A stretch of 5,280 nucleotides of DNA from an uncultured Bacteroidales bacterium (GTDB taxonomy: Bacteria; Bacteroidota; Bacteroidia; Bacteroidales; Porphyromonadaceae). The DNA lies in assembly GCA_902489445.1 (NCBI GenBank), contig CABTZX010000057.1:1-5280 (forward strand), in the 5' to 3' direction. A program made the position numbers and the translations under genes. Each line of letters starts with the position of its first letter. Position 1 is the stretch's first letter. The notes under the pieces were generated by a model. The model had not been told where the DNA came from. It worked only from the letters and a program-made list of their open reading frames with translations, and ran no database searches. Below are positions 1 to 5,280 of this stretch, piece after piece.

Positions 1-50
1 GTATCGTAACGTATCCTAACGTATTAAACTGTATCGAAACGTATCATAGC
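1..50. repeat. Five imperfect 10-bp tandem repeats
   Basis: Five consecutive 10-base units, each beginning GTAT, fill the first 50 bases: GTATCGTAAC, GTATCCTAAC, GTATTAAACT, GTATCGAAAC, GTATCATAGC. The consensus is GTATCGTAAC, and the period breaks down at about base 51. Because the array touches the window edge, its true length is unknown and it may continue upstream. The unit length is close to one DNA helical turn, so a protein could contact every copy on the same face, but nothing else in the sequence shows a function. It could equally be a simple slippage-prone repeat. Confidence 0.8.
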
Positions 51-150
51 ATGACAGAAATGCACCTGCGCTTGATTTCTCTTATCCTTATCAAACGCTC
101 TTTCCCATAGGGAGAAATGGAGAGAGGAAGGGGATTCGATACTATTTTCT

Positions 151-158
151 TACTTTTG
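151..158 (+). promoter_or_regulatory. Candidate Bacteroidota -7 promoter box upstream of glsA
   Basis: TACTTTTG matches the Bacteroidota sigma-ABfr -7 consensus TAnnTTTG. It lies 73 bases before the ATG of the acyltransferase gene, which would give a leader of roughly 65 bases. I see no TTTG-type -33 element at the usual 19-21 base spacing, so the assignment rests on the -7 box alone. An identical TACTTTTG occurs by chance inside the amidase gene at 3871-3878, which shows the motif is not rare. Confidence 0.4.
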
Positions 159-176
159 TAGCGGAAAGCGTAAATC

Positions 177-211
177 TTTCCGGAAAAGGGTGGCGCCGGG
201 CAATCGGCACC
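177..211 (+). other. Palindrome and imperfect hairpin in the glsA leader
   Basis: Two small symmetric elements sit between the candidate promoter and the acyltransferase start. TTTCCGGAAA at 177-186 is a perfect 10-bp palindrome. Just after it, GGTG (189-192) plus CCG (196-198) can pair with CGG (205-207) plus CACC (208-211), giving a 7-bp stem with a three-base bulge. They could be an operator and a leader RNA structure, but they are short enough to be chance. They end 20 bases before the start codon and leave the AAGGA site at 221-225 free. Confidence 0.25.
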
Positions 212-220
212 GGTGAGAAG

Positions 221-225
221 AAGGA
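221..225 (+). promoter_or_regulatory. Shine-Dalgarno-like site for glsA
   Basis: AAGGA lies within the purine run AGAAGAAGGA and is separated from the ATG at 232 by six bases, a good ribosome-binding geometry. It supports the ATG at 232 as the start. It is notable because the other genes in this window lack a well-placed Shine-Dalgarno site, which is usual in Bacteroidota. Confidence 0.5.
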
Positions 226-231
226 CGAAAA

Positions 232-1122
232 ATGGACAAGGAGCAGAACGAACAGAGCGCAACGGAGGAAAGCCGTTTGGTCGATATAGGCAAGGTGGTA
301 GCTGCCAAGTTCAAGCGTCCGCTCCCCTCGTTTGCCAAACGATTTCTGGAAAAGTGGATCTGTCAGGACGAAATTAACTACGTACTAAGCAATTACGGTC
401 ATTTGGAAGGTATCGAATTTGCCGAAAAGCTGATAGAGTATTTTTCGCTGGATTTGGCATTTAAGGGCGAAGAAAAGCTACCTTCTGAGCCGCGTCAGCT
501 CTTTATTTGCAATCATCCGCTCGGGGCGTTGGACGGCATCTGCCTCACGGCAATGATTGCGCGGCATTATCATACGGAAATACGCTACATCGTTAACGAT
601 ATGCTGCTCTATTTGAAGCCGTTCCACAAAATATTTGTTCCGGTTAACACATTAGGCTCACAATCGCGCGAATCGGTTCTGAAACTGAACGAAGCGTTAG
701 ACGGCCCCTATCCGGTGATCACCTTTCCGGCTGGCATCTGCTCACGGCTAATTGACGGCGAAGTGCGCGATTTGCCTTGGAAGCACAGTTTTATCCGTCA
801 AGCCATTCGTCACGAGCGCAATATAGTACCGCTCTATTTTGACGGGTTCAATTCGAAGCGCTTTTATCGTACCGAGCTGTGGCGCAAGCGGTTGGGCATC
901 GGGTTTAACATTGGTACTACCATGTTACCGCAGGAAATGTTCAAATCCAAAGGAAAGCACTATACCGTTTTGGTGGGAGACCCCATTTCGTACGAATCAC
1001 TGAAGGCACGCGGCGAAAAGCCCGATGCGCTCACGGCCGAAATAAGAGCGCGCGTGTACAGCCTACCGGCTGAATACAAATCAGAAACACACACACCGAC
1101 CATAATTACGAACCACAAATAG
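232..1122 (+). CDS. glsA: Lysophospholipid acyltransferase-like O-acyltransferase, probable glycine lipid synthesis (GlsA-like)
   Basis: This 296-residue protein belongs to the PlsC-like (LPLAT) acyltransferase superfamily. The acyl-acceptor motif appears as NHPLGALDG at residues 94-102, with candidate catalytic His95 and Asp101, and the later conserved block as FPAGICSR at 165-172. There is no signal peptide or clear membrane helix, so it is probably a cytosolic or membrane-surface enzyme. The gene is followed after 19 bp by an OlsB/GlsB-like N-acyltransferase. In Bacteroides thetaiotaomicron a glsB-glsA pair makes glycine lipids, GlsA adding the second, ester-linked acyl chain to the N-acyl glycine; I assign the same role by family and context. 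The motifs differ from textbook PlsC: His and Asp are five residues apart instead of four, and the usual Glu of FPEG is Ala167. A general 1-acylglycerol-3-phosphate acyltransferase is the main alternative. The ATG is supported by AAGGA six bases upstream. Confidence 0.8.
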   Translation: MDKEQNEQSATEESRLVDIGKVVAAKFKRPLPSFAKRFLEKWICQDEINYVLSNYGHLEGIEFAEKLIEYFSLDLAFKGEEKLPSEPRQLFICNHPLGALDGICLTAMIARHYHTEIRYIVNDMLLYLKPFHKIFVPVNTLGSQSRESVLKLNEALDGPYPVITFPAGICSRLIDGEVRDLPWKHSFIRQAIRHERNIVPLYFDGFNSKRFYRTELWRKRLGIGFNIGTTMLPQEMFKSKGKHYTVLVGDPISYESLKARGEKPDALTAEIRARVYSLPAEYKSETHTPTIITNHK

Positions 1123-1141
1123 AACAAACAGACATCGTATT

Positions 1142-2092
1142 ATGGAACCAATCATAGCACCGATCGATAAAGCTTTGCTCCGGCAGGAACTGACGCGGAA
1201 GCTCTTTTTGCGCAAAACCAACCGAGGAAACAACGAGATTTACATTTTCACCGCTCAGGAAGCTCCCAATGCGATGCGCGAAGTAGGGCGTTTGCGCGAA
1301 GTGTCGTTCCGTACCTCGGGTGGAGGCAGCGGCAAAGCGTGCGACGTAGACGAATTCGATACCTGCGAAAACGGATACAAGCAGTTAATCGTGTGGAACC
1401 CCGAACTGGAAGAAATTGTGGGTGGATACCGCTATATCCACGGAGCCGACGTAATAAAGCATCCGTGGGGCACAAACGTGCTCGCTACCTCACATATGTT
1501 CAATTACAGCGATAAATTTGTAAAGGAAATACTCCCTTACACCATTGAGCTGGGGCGTTCCTTTGTAGCACCTACGTTTCAGTCCACCGGTTTATCGGCA
1601 CAAACCATATTTTCGTTAGATAATCTTTGGGACGGGTTAGGCGGACTTACCGTAATTCATCCCGATATCAAGTACTTTTTCGGCAAAGTGACTATGTATG
1701 CCGATTACAATCATCGTGCACGCAATCTGATCCTCTTTTTTATGGATAAGTATTTCCACGACGACAGTAACTTGGTAACGCCCAAAGAACCGGTATCCGT
1801 AGATGGAAATATTGAGGAAATAAAGCAGGCTCTTTGCGGAAAGGATTTGCATGAGGACTATCGTTTGCTGAAAAAGGAAGTACGCAAACTGGACATCAAC
1901 ATACCCCCGCTGTTCAGCGCCTATATATCGCTTTCGCCCACGTTATTACTGCTCGGCACCGCTGTGAACTACGAATTCAGCAATGTAGAGGAAACGGGTA
2001 TCCTAATACGTATAGATGAAATCTTGGACGAAAAGAAACTTCGCCACATCGAAAGCTTCCGCAAGCAACTTGCCGAGCAGCAAAAAGAATAA
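1142..2092 (+). CDS. glsB: GNAT-fold N-acyltransferase of the OlsB/hemolysin-like family, probable glycine N-acyltransferase (GlsB-like)
   Basis: This 316-residue protein matches the family annotated variously as putative hemolysin, OlsB or GlsB. Visible family blocks are REVGRLREVSFR (46-57), a glycine-rich GGGSGK stretch (60-65), DVDEFD (68-73), YKQLIVWNPE (79-88), GGYRYI (94-99), ELGRSFVAPTFQS (136-148) and LDNLWDGLGGLTV (159-171). In B. thetaiotaomicron GlsB transfers a 3-hydroxy-acyl chain from a thioester donor to the amino group of glycine, the first step of glycine lipid synthesis; ornithine-lipid OlsB does the same on ornithine. Glycine as substrate here is inferred from lineage and the neighbouring acyltransferase. 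The hemolysin name is historical, and nothing here suggests a toxin. It lies 19 bp after glsA and 25 bp before yraN, so co-transcription is likely. Length is typical of the Bacteroidota form, with a charged C-terminal tail. No Shine-Dalgarno site is evident. Confidence 0.82.
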   Translation: MEPIIAPIDKALLRQELTRKLFLRKTNRGNNEIYIFTAQEAPNAMREVGRLREVSFRTSGGGSGKACDVDEFDTCENGYKQLIVWNPELEEIVGGYRYIHGADVIKHPWGTNVLATSHMFNYSDKFVKEILPYTIELGRSFVAPTFQSTGLSAQTIFSLDNLWDGLGGLTVIHPDIKYFFGKVTMYADYNHRARNLILFFMDKYFHDDSNLVTPKEPVSVDGNIEEIKQALCGKDLHEDYRLLKKEVRKLDINIPPLFSAYISLSPTLLLLGTAVNYEFSNVEETGILIRIDEILDEKKLRHIESFRKQLAEQQKE

Positions 2093-2117
2093 GCAGTAAA
2101 ATAGGTACGAAAAGGGC

Positions 2118-2525
2118 GTGGATACACATAATTGGTTAGGGCGAGAGGGTGAAGCCCACGCATTCCGTTATGTGGAGGAAAAGTTGGGAATGCGCCTTTT
2201 GGAGCGCAATTGGAGCTTTAACCGCAAAGAGGTAGACCTTATCGCTACAGACGGAGCTGTATTAGTGTTTTTTGAAGTCAAAACACGCAGCGAAGATTAT
2301 CGCTACGCCCCCGCATTGGCTGTAGATCGCAAAAAGCGGATGAACATATGCTTTGCCGCCAACTACTACAGCCGCATGAAGCAATATAAGTTGCCGTTGC
2401 GCTTTGACATACTTTCCGTTGTGTACCGCCCCGCTACGGGTCTGTTCGAAATTGAGCATATCCCCAATGCCTTTCGCCCCGAACCCCACTTCTACGGCCG
2501 AGGCAGACGCCCCTATCGTAGGTAA
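2118..2525 (+). CDS. yraN: YraN family (UPF0102) nuclease-fold protein
   Basis: This 135-residue protein has the UPF0102/YraN signature: an N-terminal LGREGEAHAFRYVEEKLGMRLLERNW region (about residues 7-32), EVDLIATDGAVLVFFEVKTR (38-57), and a basic AVDRKKRMNI segment. The E-V-D and E-V-K elements are the acidic and lysine residues of a Holliday-junction-resolvase-like PD-(D/E)XK fold. The family is nearly universal in bacteria but its cellular role is not well settled, so only nuclease-like fold is claimed. The start is GTG. The upstream in-frame stop is at 2097-2099, no other start codon lies between, and the next ATG would remove conserved N-terminal residues. The C terminus is strongly basic (GRGRRPYRR), consistent with nucleic-acid contact. 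It probably shares the transcript of the two lipid genes, with no obvious functional link to them. Confidence 0.88.
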   Translation: MDTHNWLGREGEAHAFRYVEEKLGMRLLERNWSFNRKEVDLIATDGAVLVFFEVKTRSEDYRYAPALAVDRKKRMNICFAANYYSRMKQYKLPLRFDILSVVYRPATGLFEIEHIPNAFRPEPHFYGRGRRPYRR

Positions 2526-2540
2526 ATTTACCTCTTTTTT
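2520..2540 (+). terminator. Possible weak intrinsic terminator overlapping the yraN stop
   Basis: AGGTAAATTTACCT (2520-2533) is a perfect 14-base palindrome that includes the yraN stop codon. In RNA it can form a 5-bp AGGTA/TACCT stem with an AATT loop, followed directly by CTTTTTT. The position between two gene blocks and ahead of a candidate promoter fits a terminator. The stem is short and AT-rich, so termination may be poor, and some read-through into the deiminase gene is plausible. Confidence 0.4.
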
Positions 2541-2596
2541 ACTCGTATGTAGGTAGAAAAGCGTGCTTTGAGGAAGAACAATGGACGAATAATCTC

Positions 2597-2604
2597 TATC
2601 TTTG
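2597..2604 (+). promoter_or_regulatory. Candidate Bacteroidota -7 promoter box upstream of agmatine deiminase
   Basis: TATCTTTG matches TAnnTTTG. The nearest upstream TTTG (2567-2570) is 26 bases away, longer than the usual 19-21, so a -33 element is not convincing. Six bases separate the box from the ATG at 2611. If the box is used, transcription would begin at or very near that ATG, giving a leaderless or near-leaderless mRNA, or a leader of about 60 bases if translation starts at the ATG at 2671. Confidence 0.45.
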
Positions 2605-2610
2605 TCAGCG

Positions 2611-3714
2611 ATGGAACAGACGGAAATATTTACTGCAAATAATGACGCTGCGCCGGAGCCTTTTTCCGGCATGATACCGGAGTGGGCAGAGCAGGATGCC
2701 GTTGTGCTGGCGTGGCCCGGTGAGATGATGGACTGGGCGCCCCGCATCGAGCAGGTCAGGGCGTGCTATGCGGGTATCATTGAGGCAATTACGCACTTCG
2801 AACCGGTTATTTTGTTGCATCATCCGTTGGATACGCCCGCCCTCAGCCTGAACCGGTTAAACACAAGGTATCCTATTCGCTATCTCCCTGTGCTACTGAA
2901 CGATACATGGGTACGGGATTATATGCCCATAGCGTGCCTAAACGGCGATAAAAAGGAGATTGTCAAATTCTGCTTTAACGGATGGGGCATGAAGTACGCC
3001 GCTTGTTACGATAACCGCGTAGCCTATTCGCTTTTTGCCGAGCAGGGCTTTTACCACAGCGATGTAGCAGTTAAAATAGCTGAATTTGTAGTTACCGAAG
3101 GTGGCGCACTGGAATCGAGCGGAGACGGGCTGATTTTGGCTACTATGAGCTCGCTTTTTTCGGCAAACCGAAACGAGCGCATCCCCGAAAGGGAGGAATT
3201 GCTTAAAACACTACTTAGTGCCCTCTCCTGCAAGAGCATACGCATCACGGCGTGCGGCTATATACCGGGCGACGATACGGACGGGCATATCGATACTTTG
3301 GCGCGCTTTATCGATACCAACACCGTAGCATACGTTTCGCCCTTAGGATGCACCGATTTGGCGGTAAAACAGTCTTTGCAGCAGTTTGAAGCCGAAATGC
3401 ATTCCACCGTTATTAAGGATCGCGATCCGTTCAAGCTGCTCGCGCTTCCTTTTGTGGAAGGACTTCGGGACGATGATGGCAGTTTGATGCCCGCATCCTA
3501 TGCCAACTTCCTTTTTGTCAACGGAGCCGTACTGGTACCTACATATGGTGTACATTGGGATAGCCGCGCCCTTTTCCTGTTTGAGCAATACTTTAAAGGA
3601 CGAAGAGAAATAATACCGGTGGATTGCCGCGAGCTGATCCGCCAGCACGGCAGCCTGCATTGCGCTACCATGCAGATTCCCAGGGGCTTCCTCAACCCTC
3701 GTTTACTGAAATAG
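2611..3714 (+). CDS. aguA: Agmatine deiminase (peptidylarginine deiminase-like family)
   Basis: The enzyme hydrolyses agmatine to N-carbamoylputrescine and ammonia, in the arginine-to-putrescine route. From the ATG at 2611 it has 367 residues. Conserved elements of the guanidine-modifying superfamily are in place: IPEWAEQDAVVLAWP near the N terminus, WVRDYMPI (Asp103), the EGGALES block (Glu163), DTDGHID (His226 and Asp228) and the C-terminal HGSLHCATMQ with nucleophile Cys351. There is no signal peptide, so it is probably cytosolic; this argues against a secreted Porphyromonas-type peptidylarginine deiminase. The amidase that uses its product starts 21 bp downstream, which strongly supports the call. 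The start is uncertain. An in-frame TTG at 2602 overlaps the -7 box and is unlikely; ATG 2611 adds about 20 residues before the family's usual beginning, while ATG 2671 gives 347 residues starting at MIPEW. The RDYMP motif has Met where many relatives have Gly. Confidence 0.9.
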   Translation: MEQTEIFTANNDAAPEPFSGMIPEWAEQDAVVLAWPGEMMDWAPRIEQVRACYAGIIEAITHFEPVILLHHPLDTPALSLNRLNTRYPIRYLPVLLNDTWVRDYMPIACLNGDKKEIVKFCFNGWGMKYAACYDNRVAYSLFAEQGFYHSDVAVKIAEFVVTEGGALESSGDGLILATMSSLFSANRNERIPEREELLKTLLSALSCKSIRITACGYIPGDDTDGHIDTLARFIDTNTVAYVSPLGCTDLAVKQSLQQFEAEMHSTVIKDRDPFKLLALPFVEGLRDDDGSLMPASYANFLFVNGAVLVPTYGVHWDSRALFLFEQYFKGRREIIPVDCRELIRQHGSLHCATMQIPRGFLNPRLLK

Positions 3715-3735
3715 CAACAAGCACCTTCATAACGT

Positions 3736-4608
3736 ATGAAAATAGGTATCATTCAGCAGGCAAACAGCTCTGACAGAGAACAAAACGTAACACGCATTGA
3801 TCAAAAGATACGACAATTATCCCGCGATGGTGCCGAATTGATTGTTCTTCAGGAACTTCATAACGGATTGTACTTTTGTCAGACCGAAGATGTTGCCCTT
3901 TTCGATCAGGCAGAACCCATCCCCGGCCCCTCAACAGAGCATTTTGGCGCTTTAGCCAAGGAATGCGGTGTGGTACTGGTACTTTCGTTATTTGAGAAGC
4001 GTGCCACCGGTCTTTACCACAATACGGCGGTTGTTATGGAAAAGGACGGCTCCATTGCGGGCAAATACCGCAAAATGCATATCCCCGACGACCCCGCCTA
4101 CTACGAAAAGTTCTATTTCACTCCGGGCGATTTAGGCTTTACCCCGATCCAAACCTCTGTAGGGAAACTGGGCGTGCTGGTCTGTTGGGACCAGTGGTAC
4201 CCCGAAGCTGCGCGTATTATGGCTTTGCGTGGCGCGCAGCTGCTTATCTACCCCACCGCCATCGGCACCGAATCAACGGACACTCCGCACGAACAGGCGC
4301 GCCAATTGGAGGCTTGGATTACAGTACAGCGCGGGCACGCGGTAGCCAATGGAATTCCGCTTGTTGCCGTCAATAGGGTGGGCTTTGAAGCGGATCCTTC
4401 CGGTGCCACCGGGGGTATATCCTTTTGGGGAAACAGCTTTATATGCGGCGCGCAGGGCGAACTGCTCCAACATCTTGGCACAGACGAAGATACCGCCATT
4501 GTAGAGGTTCCTTTGCAGCGTAGTGAGCAGGTACGCCGTTGGTGGCCCTTTATGAGGGATCGACGCATTGATGCCTATGACTCCATACTGAAGCGCTGGG
4601 ACGACTGA
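3736..4608 (+). CDS. aguB: N-carbamoylputrescine amidase (carbon-nitrogen hydrolase/nitrilase superfamily)
   Basis: This 290-residue cytosolic enzyme cleaves N-carbamoylputrescine to putrescine, carbon dioxide and ammonia. The nitrilase-superfamily triad is visible as Glu40 (IVLQELHNG), Lys113 (KYRKMHIP) and Cys150 (GVLVCWDQWYPEAAR). The blocks around it, PDDPAYYEKFYFTPGD (117-132, with the second conserved Glu at 124) and RGAQLLIYPTAIG (165-177), are typical of plant and bacterial AguB and set it apart from other nitrilase branches. Length is full for the family. It lies 21 bp after the agmatine deiminase gene and one base before the metal transporter gene, so the three are probably one operon. 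Together with the deiminase it completes agmatine to putrescine; the arginine decarboxylase that would supply agmatine is not in the window. Confidence 0.94.
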   Translation: MKIGIIQQANSSDREQNVTRIDQKIRQLSRDGAELIVLQELHNGLYFCQTEDVALFDQAEPIPGPSTEHFGALAKECGVVLVLSLFEKRATGLYHNTAVVMEKDGSIAGKYRKMHIPDDPAYYEKFYFTPGDLGFTPIQTSVGKLGVLVCWDQWYPEAARIMALRGAQLLIYPTAIGTESTDTPHEQARQLEAWITVQRGHAVANGIPLVAVNRVGFEADPSGATGGISFWGNSFICGAQGELLQHLGTDEDTAIVEVPLQRSEQVRRWWPFMRDRRIDAYDSILKRWDD

Positions 4609-4609
4609 T

Positions 4610-5280
4610 ATGTTTGACCATCAGACACTAATTGCATTCCTTCTCACGCTTTTTGCCGGACTTTCCACCGGTATTGGTAGCGCCATCGCTTTTTTCAGCA
4701 AACGAACCAATACCACCTTTTTGTGCGTTTCGCTCGGCTTTTCCGCCGGCGTGATGATTTACGTATCATTTGTGGAGATGTTTCCCTCCTCATTAGCGCA
4801 GTTTAGGCACCTTTATTCAGGGCGGTTACCCGAGCTCTACACGACGCTATCCTTCTTTGGCGGCATCATGCTCATAGCCCTAATTGACCGCTTTATCCCG
4901 GAAAAGGAAAATCCCCACGAAATGAACCGTGCCGAAGAGATACCGGCTACCGATAGCCCCGTCCCGCACCCGCACAATAGCGGCAAGCTCCTTCGCGTGG
5001 GAATGGTAACCGCTTTGGTGCTTTTTATCCATAACTTTCCCGAAGGAATGGTCACTTTTCTCTCCGGCATGCAGGATATCAGCGTAGGGCTTCCCATCGC
5101 TTTTGCCATTGCCATACACAACATTCCTGAAGGAATTTCCGTATCGGTACCCATTTACTACGCTACGGGCAACCGGCACCGCGCTTTTGCCATATCTTTC
5201 CTTTCGGGACTGGCGGGGGGGGGCGGCGGGGGGGGGGGGGAGCGTTTTGTGGCGGCCTTTCTCTCCCCCACTCGACACAC
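4610..5280 (+). CDS. zupT: ZIP-family divalent metal transporter (ZupT-like), 3' end incomplete and corrupted
   Basis: The reading frame opens at an ATG one base after the amidase stop and runs off the window without a stop (223 codons visible). It encodes an inner-membrane ZIP permease that imports zinc and probably other divalent metals. Predicted helices lie at about residues 7-29, 38-58, 78-96, 127-151 and 158-185, with a sixth beginning near 192. The metal-binding signatures of helices 4 and 5 are present: HNFPEG (His141, Glu145) and HNIPEG (His170, Glu174). A loop at about 100-126 contains several histidines (PHE, PHPHN), typical of the metal-sensing loop of ZIP proteins. After SGLA at 199-202 the family normally continues into a further conserved helix; here the frame instead reads eight glycines and unrelated residues. 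This coincides with G runs in the DNA and is probably sequence error. The tight spacing implies co-transcription, perhaps translational coupling, with the amidase gene. Confidence 0.88.
   Translation, partial: MFDHQTLIAFLLTLFAGLSTGIGSAIAFFSKRTNTTFLCVSLGFSAGVMIYVSFVEMFPSSLAQFRHLYSGRLPELYTTLSFFGGIMLIALIDRFIPEKENPHEMNRAEEIPATDSPVPHPHNSGKLLRVGMVTALVLFIHNFPEGMVTFLSGMQDISVGLPIAFAIAIHNIPEGISVSVPIYYATGNRHRAFAISFLSGLAGGGGGGGGERFVAAFLSPTRH
5213..5280. other. Low-complexity poly-G window end, probable sequencing or assembly artefact
   Basis: Within this stretch are a 9-base G run (5215-5223) and a 13-base G run (5228-5240), separated only by CGGC. A GC- and C-rich tail follows that does not encode recognisable ZupT sequence. 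The upstream coding sequence is clean and family-like up to about residue 202. Long G runs at a sequence end are a known failure mode of two-colour short-read chemistry. I therefore treat these bases as unreliable and would not infer a biological truncation of the transporter. Confidence 0.7.

Noticed and set aside
44..338. Short minus-strand frames across the glsA leader
   Set aside because: They overlap the leader and the start of the acyltransferase gene, have no recognisable motif, and have low-complexity composition typical of non-coding translation.
1142..2092. Hemolysin (toxin) function for the second gene
   Set aside because: The family's hemolysin label is historical. The motifs and neighbouring acyltransferase fit an amino acid N-acyltransferase for lipid synthesis.
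2602..2610. TTG at 2602 as the deiminase start
   Set aside because: The codon overlaps the last bases of the candidate -7 box and lies only nine bases before an in-frame ATG; nothing supports a rare start there.
2262..2747. 161-codon open frame on the minus strand
   Set aside because: It overlaps yraN and the start of the deiminase gene, both of which have clear family motifs. Its translation shows no recognisable domain, so it is a shadow frame.
3871..3878. TACTTTTG, a perfect TAnnTTTG -7-like box
   Set aside because: It lies inside the amidase coding sequence with no gene start nearby on that strand, so I treat it as a chance match. It is useful as a caution for the other two promoter calls.
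4248..4568. 106-codon open frame on the minus strand
   Set aside because: It is antisense to the well-supported amidase gene and resembles no known protein.
4880..5278. 132-codon open frame on the minus strand
   Set aside because: It is antisense to the transporter, whose + strand frame has two HN.PEG metal motifs. It also depends on the unreliable poly-G end.

Overview
The window reads as Bacteroidota, most likely Bacteroidales. The reasons are an acyltransferase/GNAT pair of the Bacteroides glycine-lipid type, agmatine deiminase and N-carbamoylputrescine amidase sequences of the form I associate with that group, two TAnnTTTG-type -7 promoter boxes, and little use of Shine-Dalgarno sites. 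The lineage is inferred from protein flavour and promoter style; no 16S or marker gene is present. All six genes lie on the + strand, in two blocks.

Block 1 (about 1-2540) opens with five imperfect 10-bp tandem repeats. A leader with a candidate promoter follows, then an acyltransferase (glsA-like), an OlsB/GlsB-like GNAT N-acyltransferase (glsB-like) and a yraN/UPF0102 nuclease-fold protein. Intergenic gaps are only 19 and 25 bp, so the three genes are probably one transcript. GlsB and GlsA are expected to acylate glycine first on nitrogen and then on the hydroxyl of the attached acyl chain, making membrane glycine lipids. A short palindrome plus T-run at the yraN stop codon may end the block.

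Block 2 (about 2597-5280) starts with a -7 box placed only 6 bases before the first ATG of the agmatine deiminase gene. The N-carbamoylputrescine amidase gene follows after 21 bp, and a ZIP-family metal transporter (zupT-like) after a single base. The two enzymes together turn agmatine into putrescine; the transporter is probably co-transcribed.

The last ~65 bases are dominated by G runs of 9 and 13. They replace the part of ZupT where the family has a conserved transmembrane helix, so I read this end as poor-quality sequence at a contig edge rather than biology. I see no mobile element, CRISPR array, tRNA or rRNA. I found no convincing new multi-gene system. The points most worth a second look are the variant catalytic motifs of the acyltransferase, the possibly leaderless start of the deiminase gene, and the two anomalous window ends.
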